DNA from: Bacillota bacterium | GTDB lineage: Bacteria; Bacillota; Clostridia; Acetivibrionales; DSM-1351 | Direction of reading: 5' to 3' | Assembly: GCA_023416275.1 (NCBI GenBank) | Contig: JAEZIB010000179.1 | Coordinates: 1 to 44,960, forward strand | DNA: 44,960 nt | The notes under the pieces: model-generated | What the model saw: the letters and a program-made list of their open reading frames with translations, nothing else | Told to the model about the DNA's origin: nothing | Databases searched by the model: none | Made by a program: the position numbers and the translations under genes | Shown: positions 1-8,064 of the stretch, piece by piece | How positions within the stretch are numbered: the stretch's first letter is position 1 | Layout of the letters: every line of letters starts with the position of its first letter

Positions 1-365
1 CCGCAATAGTAAAGCAGTGGAGGAGCATTCTTTTTTAATAATGCTTTCAGCTTCTTTGGATATTCCTTGTCACTTTTGGTTATCAACCCTATACCTTTTC
101 TTGATAATTCTTCTAGTGCAAAAGCAAGCTTCGCCCCCTTAGACAGAAGTATAGCAATTCTCTCTGCCTTTTCTTCAGAAATCAATAAATTAGTTTGAAT
201 ATCCTGCTTCGAAAGCTGCATTAAACCCGCTGGTTCCTTAATTTTTGAATTTATAATATTTGTTGCCAAATTACTCCACTCAACTATTGAGAATGGTTTA
301 GCATCCTCATCCTTCAATAAGTGACTGCATAATAAAATAGTTACATACGCATTATCTGAAAACAT
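1..365 (-). CDS. DprA-like (DNA-processing/SLOG Rossmann) protein, 3' part outside window
   Basis: About 121 N-terminal codons can be read from an ATG at 365 to the window edge. The first ~85 residues are a helical region. They are followed by a DprA-type entry into the Rossmann fold: a GIGLITKSDKEYP segment, then KKLKALLK and APPLLYY, which match the family pattern 'YP..L......PP.L'. Classical DprA loads RecA on single-stranded DNA, and related SLOG proteins bind nucleotide-derived ligands. The start codon follows the TAA of the upstream helicase gene with no gap, so the two are almost certainly co-transcribed and translationally coupled. The pairing with a helicase-phosphoribosyltransferase suggests a dedicated two-gene system and not the housekeeping competence dprA. 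Family assignment is fairly firm; the biological role is inferred. Confidence 0.75.
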   Translation of the reverse strand, partial: MFSDNAYVTILLCSHLLKDEDAKPFSIVEWSNLATNIINSKIKEPAGLMQLSKQDIQTNLLISEEKAERIAILLSKGAKLAFALEELSRKGIGLITKSDKEYPKKLKALLKKNAPPLLYYC

Positions 366-2465
366 TTAATCTTGTCCTCCTGAGCCTGCCGTATTTGCCA
401 GTGCAAACGGATATACAAGCCCTGCTCCCTTTTTTCTAAGTTTATATCCACATACGGTAAATGTCCATCTTGAATCTACCATATCATCAACTAACAATAC
501 GTTACCCATGTGAACATTATTATTTATTTCAAAACTTTTCCATGCATTATTAAACTGCATGTGACTATTATTAAATTCTTTTTGTTGTTTTGAATTTATA
601 GTCTTAATAATAGTATCATAATATGGTAATTCCAGTGCTTCGGATAATCTTTCAGCAAAGCTTTTTACCAGTTCAATCCTTCTAAGTGAAGAAACCGCGG
701 TTACCCATTCTATCTCGTTCTGACTTACAAAATCCTTTAACAATTCAAAAGAAGCTTTTACCAAATCATCTGAAAAGTATTCGTCGTTATATTTGTTTTT
801 GCTTACTACCCTACCCCAGCCAGCATCACCGTAATTACTGAGAGCTATTCCATTTTGACACTGATACATTTCATTAATTTTAGTTTTACCATCTATAGGT
901 AGTCCGGTCGGCCACTGCTTTCTTGCCTCAATTGTATAATGCTCATTTTTTATATATTTTAGTGCCTCTATAATTGTATCTCCTTTAGCTGAAGTTGGGT
1001 ATATATCTTTTTGCAAACAATTCCTGCATCGGTTACACTTTTTCGCTAAAGAATCATTTAGCTCCTTAGCAATGAACTCCATATAGCAATCATCTGTTTC
1101 AATAAAATCATTCATTCTTTGCAGTTCATATTGTCTTATCTTAGTTATGCTCTCGCCATATGCTAAATCTGGAGTCCATGGTCTCAGTGATTTATAATAC
1201 TTTTTATCTTCATTATAAATATCACCGTTTATTAATAAAAATTTCAAGCAATTTTTGAGTCTTTCTTGAGAAACATCTATTTTTCCCATAATTCCATATA
1301 TAGATAGTCCATTACTATTCTCTAAAGCTTTTACAACAATATCCATTTCCTTGTATGTAGGGAAAGCTGTATTAATAAAATAATTATTTATGTCGTCGTC
1401 TTCATTGCCCGCAAGCAAAATTGCATCCGCTGACTCAATTGCTCTTCCTGCCCTACCTATCTGCTGATAATATGCAACAACATTACCGGGTTTCTGAAAA
1501 TGTATTACAAATCCAATATCCGGCTTGTCAATACCCATACCAAAAGCAGTAGTTGCAACAAGTACTTTCATCTCATTGCGGACGAACATTTTTTCAAGCC
1601 TTAATCTCTCTTCTTTTTCCTCAATTCTATCTTTTCTCAACCCTGAGTAATAAGCATATGCATCAATACCACACCTTTTCAGCCATTCGCTTACTAATAT
1701 GCAATCATGCTTTGTTAAACAATAAATTAAACCTGTACCATACATTTCCCCAATATTTTCAGTCAGCCATGCCAATCTTTCTTCTTTTCTATCTAAATTT
1801 ATAACTTGTATTGAAAGAGATTCTCTTATCAATGGACCTCGTTGTATAATTATATCATCACCTAGCTGATCTGAAACATCTTTAACCACTCTGTTATTAG
1901 CTGTTGCAGTAGTTGCTAATAGTGGTACATTGGATGGTAAAAATTTTACAATATTTACAATCCTTCTATAATCAGGTCTAAAATCATGTCCCCAATCAGA
2001 AATACAATGTGCCTCATCAATTACCAGCATCCCAATTGAACTATTAATCTCATTTAAGACATTCATTTTAAAGTCTTCATTATCCAATTTTTCAGGAGCT
2101 ATGAATAAAACATCAACCTTGTTCTCCCTCAGTTCTTGATAAATTTCATCCCACTCATCTTTATTATTTGAGTTTATTGTTCTTGTATTTAGTCCAAATT
2201 TATTGGCCGATTCAACCTGGTTGTTCATTAAAGCAAGTAAAGGACTAATAACTAAAGCAAATCCTCTTCCTTCTTTGCGCAATATCTTAGTTGTTAGAAA
2301 ATAAATTAAGCTTTTGCCCCATCCTGTTTTCTGAACAACCAAAGCTCGTTTTCCTTGTAAAACAGCTATAATTGCTTCTAATTGACCATCTCTGAAAGTT
2401 GCTTCTTCACCATAAAATTCTTTCAGATACTCCTTTGCAGTACTTATTAATTGTTCTTTATTCAT
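366..2465 (-). CDS. RecQ-family DNA helicase fused to a C-terminal phosphoribosyltransferase domain
   Basis: The 699-residue protein begins with a superfamily 2 helicase. It has motif 0 (FRDGQ, ~24-28), a Walker A written KTGWGKS (46-52) where housekeeping RecQ has GGGKS, the box VIDEAHCISDWGHDFRP near 150, TTATA, and GIDKPDIGFVIHFQKP with QQIGRAGR in the second RecA lobe. A RecQ zinc-binding CNRCRNC cluster lies near 475. The last ~200 residues are a type I phosphoribosyltransferase: ARKQWP, GDAGWG, WVTAVSSLRR and the PRPP loop VLLVDDMVDSRWT near 665. The helicase unwinds DNA in an ATP-dependent way; the PRTase substrate is unknown. A DprA-like gene abuts the stop codon. This architecture occurs in scattered bacteria; I recall DprA-PRTase pairings being listed among proposed phage-defence systems but cannot confirm that here. 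Confidence 0.88.
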   Translation of the reverse strand: MNKEQLISTAKEYLKEFYGEEATFRDGQLEAIIAVLQGKRALVVQKTGWGKSLIYFLTTKILRKEGRGFALVISPLLALMNNQVESANKFGLNTRTINSNNKDEWDEIYQELRENKVDVLFIAPEKLDNEDFKMNVLNEINSSIGMLVIDEAHCISDWGHDFRPDYRRIVNIVKFLPSNVPLLATTATANNRVVKDVSDQLGDDIIIQRGPLIRESLSIQVINLDRKEERLAWLTENIGEMYGTGLIYCLTKHDCILVSEWLKRCGIDAYAYYSGLRKDRIEEKEERLRLEKMFVRNEMKVLVATTAFGMGIDKPDIGFVIHFQKPGNVVAYYQQIGRAGRAIESADAILLAGNEDDDINNYFINTAFPTYKEMDIVVKALENSNGLSIYGIMGKIDVSQERLKNCLKFLLINGDIYNEDKKYYKSLRPWTPDLAYGESITKIRQYELQRMNDFIETDDCYMEFIAKELNDSLAKKCNRCRNCLQKDIYPTSAKGDTIIEALKYIKNEHYTIEARKQWPTGLPIDGKTKINEMYQCQNGIALSNYGDAGWGRVVSKNKYNDEYFSDDLVKASFELLKDFVSQNEIEWVTAVSSLRRIELVKSFAERLSEALELPYYDTIIKTINSKQQKEFNNSHMQFNNAWKSFEINNNVHMGNVLLVDDMVDSRWTFTVCGYKLRKKGAGLVYPFALANTAGSGGQD

Positions 2466-2798
2466 AGAGTCACCATCACTTCTTATATTAATAAAGGTTT
2501 ACTTTAATTTAGTAATACACCACCCACAAAATAAACAAGTTATATTTATAGAGGTGATTGTATTCCGTAGTAACTCTATTATAATATTTACATTAAGAAA
2601 ATTATATAAAATTAAACTTTTTATCCCATTTTATTTTCACTTTACTAATTTTTACTCAAAAGACGGCTATGTATTTATTACCAGCATTTAATTAACTCAT
2701 TGATTCTGACTTATTAAATATGCAAATCTTGGTATATAAAATATTATTCTTATATATTTCCCAATTCTTACTTCATAAGTATTTACATACACAGTAAA
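2466..2798. other. Intergenic, AT-rich, no gene seen
   Basis: This 333 bp gap upstream of the helicase operon is very AT-rich and has no credible ORF or strong hairpin. It probably holds the promoter of the minus-strand helicase-dprA unit, but I could not pick a convincing -35/-10 pair. Confidence 0.4.
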
Positions 2799-3683
2799 TT
2801 AAAACAACGTAAGCTGCTTATCATAGTAGCCTTGCTTATAGACCTTGATAATATCCTCCATTTTATATAGAAGCCCAAGCCTCTCACATTCCTGCTTAGT
2901 CATTGACATAAGCTGCTTTGCATTAGGAGAATGGCACTCATAGGAATTACCATAGGCTTTTATATATTTTTCTTTAACACCTGGAAAAAGCTTATCTAGC
3001 TTATCAAAATACCACTCTCGCTGGTTTTGCCTAAGTGTCACTCCAAAAGCAGGATAAATAAATTTCGCACCGTTTTCATGTGCTTTATGTATTATTCCTG
3101 TTATATTTTCTTCACTGTCCTCAATATAAGGTAAAATGGGCATCATAAGTACCCCTGCAAAAATACCGCTATCAGACAATTGCTTGATAGCAGCAAACCT
3201 TTTTGACGAAGCTGCAACACCTGGCTCAATTTTTTTACAAAGTTCATCATCACAAGCAGTAATTGTAATTTTTATTAGCACAGGAGAATGTTGTTTAATC
3301 CTTTTTAGCAAATCTATGTCTCTCGTAACCAAGTCACTTTTTGTGGCTATGGATATCCCGAAGCCATAAGTATTGATAAGCTCTAGCGCTCCCCTAGTCA
3401 GCTCATATTTCTTTTCAAAGGGGTTATAAGGGTCGCTCATCGCACCTGTTCCTATAACTCCGGTTTTGCGTTTTGACTTTATATCATGATAAATCAAAGC
3501 AAGAGCATTTTCCTTTGCTCTCACCTCATCAAAATTATCTATATGATAGCATTCACTTCTACTGTCACAATATATACACCCATGGCAGCAGCCCTTATAA
3601 ATATTCAAATTGTAGTTATTTCCGAACCAATTATCATTCTCACGATATCCCGAAACAAGTGTCTTTGCAGGTATAAAATCCAT
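2799..3683 (-). CDS. SPL-like / Rv2578c-type radical SAM protein
   Basis: The 294-residue protein carries the radical SAM cluster motif as GCCHGCIYCD near residues 32-40, a CxxxCxxC arrangement that ligates a 4Fe-4S cluster and cleaves S-adenosylmethionine. It is followed by GTGAMSDPYNPFEKK and IATKSDLVTRDIDLL, signatures of the spore-photoproduct-lyase-like family (COG1533, 'DNA repair photolyase' type). Full-length members of this family are about this size. The true substrate of this clade is not known; most members have not been shown to repair DNA. It appears to be a single-gene unit, with 333 bp upstream of the helicase operon and 368 bp from the SDR gene. Family assignment is confident; function is unassigned. 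Confidence 0.82.
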   Translation of the reverse strand: MDFIPAKTLVSGYRENDNWFGNNYNLNIYKGCCHGCIYCDSRSECYHIDNFDEVRAKENALALIYHDIKSKRKTGVIGTGAMSDPYNPFEKKYELTRGALELINTYGFGISIATKSDLVTRDIDLLKRIKQHSPVLIKITITACDDELCKKIEPGVAASSKRFAAIKQLSDSGIFAGVLMMPILPYIEDSEENITGIIHKAHENGAKFIYPAFGVTLRQNQREWYFDKLDKLFPGVKEKYIKAYGNSYECHSPNAKQLMSMTKQECERLGLLYKMEDIIKVYKQGYYDKQLTLF

Positions 3684-4051
3684 AATATAATTAATCCTTT
3701 ATACTAGTTTATATTTTAAATGTAGGAGCATATTTTTAGAGCCACATCTGCATCTATTGAGCAAAGGTTGAAAAATGCGTTTAAAGTAAATTTTATGTTA
3801 TCAAATTCACTACAACCAATCATTTATTGCATCAGAAAAATAGCCATATCTATTAGCTTTACTGTATCTGCCTAAGCAACCACTGCTAATGAGTTGTCCG
3901 CAATGTCAGCTACTATGCACTGTTTAAGCTTCATGCATTTGCCTGTAGCTATCTATTTTACTGAGTTAAGTGCTACTGCATACACCAGCTATGCTTATTG
4001 CTGTTATCTGTGCTGTCTGCTGTCTGCTGTCTGCTTTTTGCTTTTAGTTTA
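3684..4051. other. Intergenic with short tandem repeat
   Basis: This 368 bp gap holds no convincing gene. It includes three exact tandem copies of the 7-mer TGCTGTC at 4011-4031, which run into a T-rich tract, all just downstream of the minus-strand SDR gene. The stretch is rich in CTG/CTA words, but no reading frame there resembles a protein. Confidence 0.4.
4011..4031. repeat. TGCTGTC x3 microsatellite
   Basis: Three perfect head-to-tail copies of a 7 bp unit lie at 4011-4017, 4018-4024 and 4025-4031, preceded by degenerate copies. This is a likely slippage site in non-coding DNA. Confidence 0.6.
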
Positions 4052-4762
4052 CTATATATTTCTATCATATTTCCAGCCGAAGTCATTGTGATAAATCATC
4101 AGCTTTGTCATACCGCCGTCAATTGCGATATTTTCACCTGTAATAAAGCCTGCTTTTTCACTGCAAAGAAACAGTACCATATTAGCAATATCAATTGGAG
4201 TTCCAACTCTGCCTGCTGGGTGCTGTGTATTGTCTGCACTTTGAAATTCAGTTCCGCTAGTGTCAATCCATCCCGGGCTGATGGAATTTACTCTTACCTT
4301 TCCCGCCAAACTGACTGCCAATGCATGAGTCAAGGCAGAGATTCCGCCTTTTGCGGCTGTATAGCTTTCTGTGTTAGGCTGGCTCATTCTGTCTCTACTA
4401 GATGAAATATTTACAATGGCAGCACCCTTGCCGAAACTGTTCATAAATAATTTTGCCAGCATAAAGGGAGCCGTCACCCCAGTTCGAAGAACATAATTGA
4501 AATCCTCATAGGAGCAGTTCTCTATTCCTCCCTTGGAAAAACATGCATTATTTATAATATAATCCACGTGCCCATAATCCTTTAGAACCTTTGCCGCAAA
4601 ATCACGCAGAACACCTTCATCTGCTATATCACCCACAAAATAATGGTTATCTGATTGATCAATAACACATACATGTGCACCTTCTTTACGGAATTCCTCG
4701 CAAATAGCCTCTCCAATACCGCCTGCACCGCCAGTTACAACGACCACCTTATTTTTAAACAT
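4052..4762 (-). CDS. Short-chain dehydrogenase/reductase (SDR)
   Basis: The 236-residue protein is a classical SDR. It has the nucleotide-binding TGGAGGIG at 10-17, IINNA (equivalent of NNAG), a Ser-rich NISSS strand that carries the catalytic serine, the active-site YTAAKGG (YxxxK), and the C-terminal IDGGM typical of the FabG/3-oxoacyl reductase subgroup. An acidic residue after the second beta strand (VIDQSD) suggests NAD(H) preference. The substrate cannot be told from sequence. Length is slightly short of the usual ~250 because the region before the Rossmann fold is minimal. It stands alone between two long intergenic regions, so the context gives no pathway. Confidence 0.88.
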   Translation of the reverse strand: MFKNKVVVVTGGAGGIGEAICEEFRKEGAHVCVIDQSDNHYFVGDIADEGVLRDFAAKVLKDYGHVDYIINNACFSKGGIENCSYEDFNYVLRTGVTAPFMLAKLFMNSFGKGAAIVNISSSRDRMSQPNTESYTAAKGGISALTHALAVSLAGKVRVNSISPGWIDTSGTEFQSADNTQHPAGRVGTPIDIANMVLFLCSEKAGFITGENIAIDGGMTKLMIYHNDFGWKYDRNI

Positions 4763-4880
4763 ATTCTAGTTATCTCCTATAAGATGAAATATTTAAACAA
4801 ATTAATAACTGCTTTCTAATACATAGATAAAGTACAATTTGGGACAAAAATTTCAGTATACTTTTGCATCAAATTTCAAT

Positions 4881-4947
4881 TTATTAATTCAACTTTCCCA
4901 GTTAAATTGTAGGTGTTAAACTTATCAATAGAAAGTTGGGTTATTAA
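4881..4947 (+). repeat. Dispersed intergenic palindrome, copy 1
   Basis: The arms TTCAACTTTC and GAAAGTTGGG flank a ~30 nt centre with the recurring words AATTGTAGGTGTT and AACTTATCAAT. The same layout recurs elsewhere in the window (for example 29571-29630, 26922-26987, 33980-34034). It has no coding potential. A structured RNA leader or a small non-autonomous element are both possible. Confidence 0.7.
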
Positions 4948-5127
4948 GCTAATTATATCATTATAATACGACAACAGTATGTCATAATATAAAATAGTAT
5001 TCTTCTCCTAAAAAACTATTCTATCAAGAACGTATTCCAATCTGCGTCGGTCTGAATATCCTTCTTCTAGAAGATAGTTAGCGAAGTATCCAGCCGAAAT
5101 TGACTTTAGTAAAACTCCTCACGCCAA

Positions 5128-5163
5128 ATAGGAGGTAGCTGATTAATTCCAGCCACCTCCTAT
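5128..5163 (-). terminator. Hairpin downstream of TPR remnant
   Basis: ATAGGAGGT pairs perfectly with ACCTCCTAT, and GCTG/CAGC extends the stem across one A-C mismatch, leaving an 8 nt loop. It lies 29 bp past the stop of the minus-strand TPR remnant. The T-run on the minus strand is weak, so the terminator role is likely but not certain. Confidence 0.5.
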
Positions 5164-5191
5164 CACAACACTTTCTATTTTATACTTAATT

Positions 5192-5593
5192 TTATTTTAC
5201 AATCGCTATGAAAGCCTTATTTTTCTTAATAGCAGAAAAAGCAGACTCCTTTTTTGCTATGGCAATGTAGCTATTGTCAAATGAAATTGCTTTCTTAAGA
5301 CTCTCGATTGCTTTATTTGTATTCTTAAGCAAAGCATATGCACAAGCTTTTTTGTAGTGAGCAGCTCCGTTAACCGCATCTACTTTAATTGACATGTCAT
5401 ACATTTTAATTGCATCGGCATACTTTTTGTTTGTTACCATTGCAGCACCCTTATGAGTATACAGGTAGCTATTACCTGGTTTGAGTGTTATGGCTTTATC
5501 TAAAACTTTTATTGCATCCTGATACTTTCCAAGACCTAGCAACGCATCGCTTTTATTGGTATATGCATCAATGTTTAAATGAACATATACCCA
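5192..5593 (-). pseudogene. 5'-truncated tetratricopeptide-repeat gene remnant
   Basis: The open frame encodes about three TPR units (for example GKYQDAIKVLDKAITLKPGN and NKKYADAIKMYDMSIKVD) and ends with a normal stop at 5192. It can be read back as far as a TAA at 5594-5596, and the upstream codons still encode TPR-like sequence (IDAYTNKSDALLGLG). There is no ATG, no ribosome-binding site and no signal peptide. The only start-like codons are a TTG at 5542 and GTA/GTT-type codons. Bacterial TPR proteins of this sort normally begin with a secretion signal, so this looks like the 3' end of a decayed gene. A short cytosolic TPR protein from the internal TTG cannot be excluded. Confidence 0.55.
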
Positions 5594-5668
5594 TTATACA
5601 CAATTCATTCTCATACATCATTAATGCATAACCTATCCTTTAATTTTTATATAATAAAGGCATAACCA

Positions 5669-6334
5669 CTACTCTTCACAAAGTGCATTCTTAGGGCATT
5701 TTTCAACACATGCATTGCATTTCAGACAGTTATGGTCTGTGACCTTTCCTTTATCTTTATAGCCTAGTACATCAATTCCTATAGGACATGTCTTTGAACA
5801 GATTCTACAATTTATACACTTGTCTCTTTCAAAAGTGACATATTTGGTATTAAAGCTTGCTTTTAAAACTGCTTTAGCTTTTGTAACATAGTATGCCATC
5901 GTTCCCATAGGGCAGAACACACACCAGGTTCTTTGATTATAAATAATTCCTAAAATTATGGTAATAACCGTAGTTATTAAAATCATTCTTACAAATACTC
6001 CCCCGATTTTTGCTATATCCCCCCACGCAAGTGTGAGCTGTACAGTAAATGCACTCATTAGTATAATCAGGAACAGATTTCTAAACCAATTACTCTTCAT
6101 GAACTTGGGTATTTCTTTTTTGCGGCTAATCTTTGCTAAAATATTATCGTTAAAGCTTCCTCTGGGGCAAAAATTTCCGCACCACATTCTTCCTCTGAAG
6201 AAAGCAACTATTGATGGAGCCAGCATACAAACCAAAGCTGCAATACCAATAACAGGATAAATTTATCCTATTGTACAAAAAGCAATCAGCAAAAGCCATG
6301 CCCATTTGTGTACAAACCTTTTAAATTCTGTCAT
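5669..6334 (-). pseudogene. NapH/YccM-type membrane polyferredoxin, interrupted by an in-frame stop
   Basis: The reading frame begins at ATG 6334, behind a good AAAGGAG site 6 nt upstream, and encodes MTEFKRFVHKWAWLLL... . It meets a TAA at 6263-6265 and then continues in the same frame with IYPVIGIAALVCMLAPS and the rest. The downstream part has transmembrane segments, the paired CxxxCP motifs (WCGNFCPRGSF, WCVFCPMGTM) of the Fer4_5 family and two 4Fe-4S motifs (CINCRICSKTCP, CLKCNACVEKCP). A full gene would be ~221 codons, and one base change (TAA for TTA Leu) would restore it. Such proteins pass electrons from quinol or ferredoxin to periplasmic or membrane reductases. Either the gene is dead, the stop is read through, or translation restarts at an internal Met without a visible ribosome site. 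A sequencing error is also possible. Confidence 0.72.
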
Positions 6335-6531
6335 TCCTTACTCCTTTCAAAATTTAACATATAATTTCATTACCATTAAATATCCTAATATAAATTATAA
6401 GTATAAACTGTATATTTGTCAATCCATATATTCAAATATTACGATGTTTGTCCCAATAATATCTTCCCTCATTATTATCAATATTTTTATACTAATTTGT
6501 AATAAAATATGGAATCACATTTTAAAAAGCC

Positions 6532-6565
6532 ATATTTGCGACGATTGAGCGAAGCTCGCAAATAT
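6532..6565. other. Perfect 10 bp hairpin
   Basis: ATATTTGCGA (6532-6541) pairs with TCGCAAATAT (6556-6565) around a 14 nt loop. No T-run follows on either strand, so it may be a leader structure or element end. Confidence 0.5.
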
Positions 6566-6578
6566 TGTTTAAATACTA

Positions 6579-6631
6579 ACCTCCCACGCCCCATTTTCTG
6601 AACAAACTAAATTGAAACTATAGTGGGAGGT
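6579..6631. other. Inverted repeat ACCTCCCAC / GTGGGAGGT
   Basis: Nine complementary bases at 6579-6587 and 6623-6631 enclose a 35 nt loop. The function is not evident. Confidence 0.45.
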
Positions 6632-6711
6632 ACGCAGTATTTATTCTGCATGATTTGCGAAATTATGATGAACCCACGAAATGTAAACTTAGCATTTTTC
6701 AAGCTATGAGT

Positions 6712-6743
6712 TGCTGCATATGCAGCACACCGCTTCAGCGGTG
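6712..6743. terminator. Adjacent palindromes at the 3' end of lysR
   Basis: TGCTGCATATGCAGCA (6712-6727) is immediately followed by CACCGC-TTCA-GCGGTG (6728-6743). They sit about 40 bp past the lysR stop. A plus-strand transcript would then enter an AT-rich tract, but the minus strand lacks a clear T-run, so a terminator role for lysR is only tentative. Confidence 0.35.
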
Positions 6744-6785
6744 ATTTTAAAATATTGTTTTATATACTTTAAAAACGAAATAGTA

Positions 6786-7670
6786 TTATCTGTGTTTCAA
6801 AAAATCAATAAAATTATCAGTAAAATCTATTTGTCCATGATTAAAATAGATAAAATTGAATTCCCTCATAATCTTAATACCTTCAATAGGTATAATGACC
6901 ATTGCTCCAGACTCTGCTTCCTTTCTCACAGCCTCTATTGAAATAACCGTATAGCCCAGATTTGCTTGTACTAAAGACTTAATGGCTCCAACACTGCCTA
7001 CCTCCATATAGATTTTTAAATCAGACAGGCTTATACCCAGCTCAAGAAGCTTATTTTCAAAAACAGCTCTTGTACCAGACCCTTTCTCTCTCATAATAAG
7101 CCCTCCCTCATTGAGTATATCACTTATACTAATCTTTGATTTTTGTAAAAGGCTGCAAAAAGGTGAAACAGCCAGAACAAGTTCATCATCCTTGTACTTT
7201 TTAAAATTAAATTTACTTTTATCAAAAGGGCCTTCAACTATACCCAAATCAAAATCGCCCTTTCCAAGTTTCTTACAGATTTCTTCCAAATTGTGCACAT
7301 GCATTATAATTTCAATATTTTCATGCTGTTTTTTATATTCGCCAAGCAAACCAGGCAGTACAAATTCTCCTATGGTAAGAGTAGCACCAATATCATATCT
7401 CTTTGTAACTGCAGATTTATTTCGAAGCTTTCTTTCTATTAGAAACGAATTAGTCTCTAATTCCTTTGCATATTTTAGCAGAAGCTTACCTTCCTCCGTC
7501 AAAGATATTTGTCTGCCGTTTCTATTTATCAGTTTTACATTATAATGCTCTTCAAGCTGCTTAATGTGCTGAGACACTGCAGGCTGTGTAAGATTCAGTA
7601 TTTCTGCCGCTTTGGTATAACTTTTTAAATTTGCTACCTTCAAAAATGTAATAAGCTTTGAATCTATCAT
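6786..7670 (-). CDS. LysR-family transcriptional regulator (CysL/YeiE-like)
   Basis: The protein of ~294 residues starts at ATG 7670, chosen because GAGGAG lies 8 nt upstream; an earlier in-frame start would fall inside a repeat element. The N-terminus is a LysR winged HTH (YTKAAEILNLTQPAVSQHIKQLEE), followed by a linker helix and a LysR substrate-binding domain of normal length. The gene diverges from a YeiH-family exporter, with a TauE/SafE exporter beyond. LysR regulators next to yeiH (for example YeiE, CysL) usually control that transporter and respond to sulfur metabolites, so the same is inferred here. A structured repeat element ends 31 bp upstream of the start codon, so the promoter lies within or beyond it. 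Confidence 0.85.
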   Translation of the reverse strand: MIDSKLITFLKVANLKSYTKAAEILNLTQPAVSQHIKQLEEHYNVKLINRNGRQISLTEEGKLLLKYAKELETNSFLIERKLRNKSAVTKRYDIGATLTIGEFVLPGLLGEYKKQHENIEIIMHVHNLEEICKKLGKGDFDLGIVEGPFDKSKFNFKKYKDDELVLAVSPFCSLLQKSKISISDILNEGGLIMREKGSGTRAVFENKLLELGISLSDLKIYMEVGSVGAIKSLVQANLGYTVISIEAVRKEAESGAMVIIPIEGIKIMREFNFIYFNHGQIDFTDNFIDFLKHR

Positions 7671-7701
7671 TTGTAAACTCCTCAAGGATAAAATATTAAC
7701 T

Positions 7702-7860
7702 CTTATAACGCCTAGATTCAAAATTAAAATTTTTGATTGTAGAAAAATTTAATTTTGAATCTAGTGTGTAAGCGAGGCAGAAGATATTCTCACCGCCTGA
7801 AAACCAACGCGGTACCCGCCACTTATGGTAGTGGGGAAACATTTTCTTGCCTCGTTATAA
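7702..7860. repeat. Structured ~159 bp repeat element, copy 1
   Basis: The element is bounded by inverted TTATAACG (7703-7710) and CGTTATAA (7853-7860). Inside are a long hairpin (CTAGATTCAAAATTAAA... matched by its complement ending GAATCTAG, ~22 bp with one bulge, 7712-7763) and a second domain closed by CGAGGC/GCCTCG. That domain contains the hairpins CCACT/AGTGG and ACCGC/GCGGT and a conserved GGTACCCGCCACTTA. A second copy lies at 22971-23127. It sits in the lysR-yeiH divergent region. No known riboswitch class was recognised. Confidence 0.8.
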
Positions 7861-8064
7861 TACTATAATTGTATAATAAATAGAAACCTAACGGTCTACT
7901 TCTTCTATTTTACACCTAAGGTTTTCCCATAAATTCTACTTATACAATTATAACAAATCATAATTTTTATTTATAGCAATTATACTTTATAATAGTATTG
8001 CGGGTGCCGTACAAACAACCCACAATATTATTAATATCTGTAGAATATATTGGAGGCATTTTAT

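Larger units (their letters stand above)
4763..5191. other. Intergenic with palindromic repeat and hairpin
   Basis: This 429 bp gap has no gene. It contains one copy of the dispersed imperfect palindrome (4881-4947) and a strong hairpin (5128-5163) just past the TPR remnant. The rest is AT-rich and unremarkable. Confidence 0.45.
6335..6785. other. Intergenic with three hairpins
   Basis: This 451 bp stretch between the polyferredoxin gene and lysR has no gene. It holds a 10 bp-stem hairpin (6532-6565), a 9 bp-stem hairpin with a long loop (6579-6631) and an adjoining pair of short palindromes (6712-6743) at the 3' side of lysR. Confidence 0.45.

Noticed and set aside
2799..3683. Spore photoproduct lyase (splB)
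   Set aside because: The protein is of the SPL-like COG1533 type but has the CxxxCxxC context and C-terminus of the uncharacterised Rv2578c-like group, so the specific enzyme name is not justified.
3894..4405. Plus-strand ORFs over the SDR gene and the CTG-rich gap
   Set aside because: Composition is biased by the short tandem repeat and they run antisense to a clear SDR gene.
7760..7860. T-box-like GGGTACCGCG on the minus strand of the structured element
   Set aside because: The resemblance to the T-box word is limited to copy 1; copy 2 reads GGGTACCTCT, and there is no stem I specifier loop, antiterminator or terminator arrangement, nor an amino-acid gene downstream.
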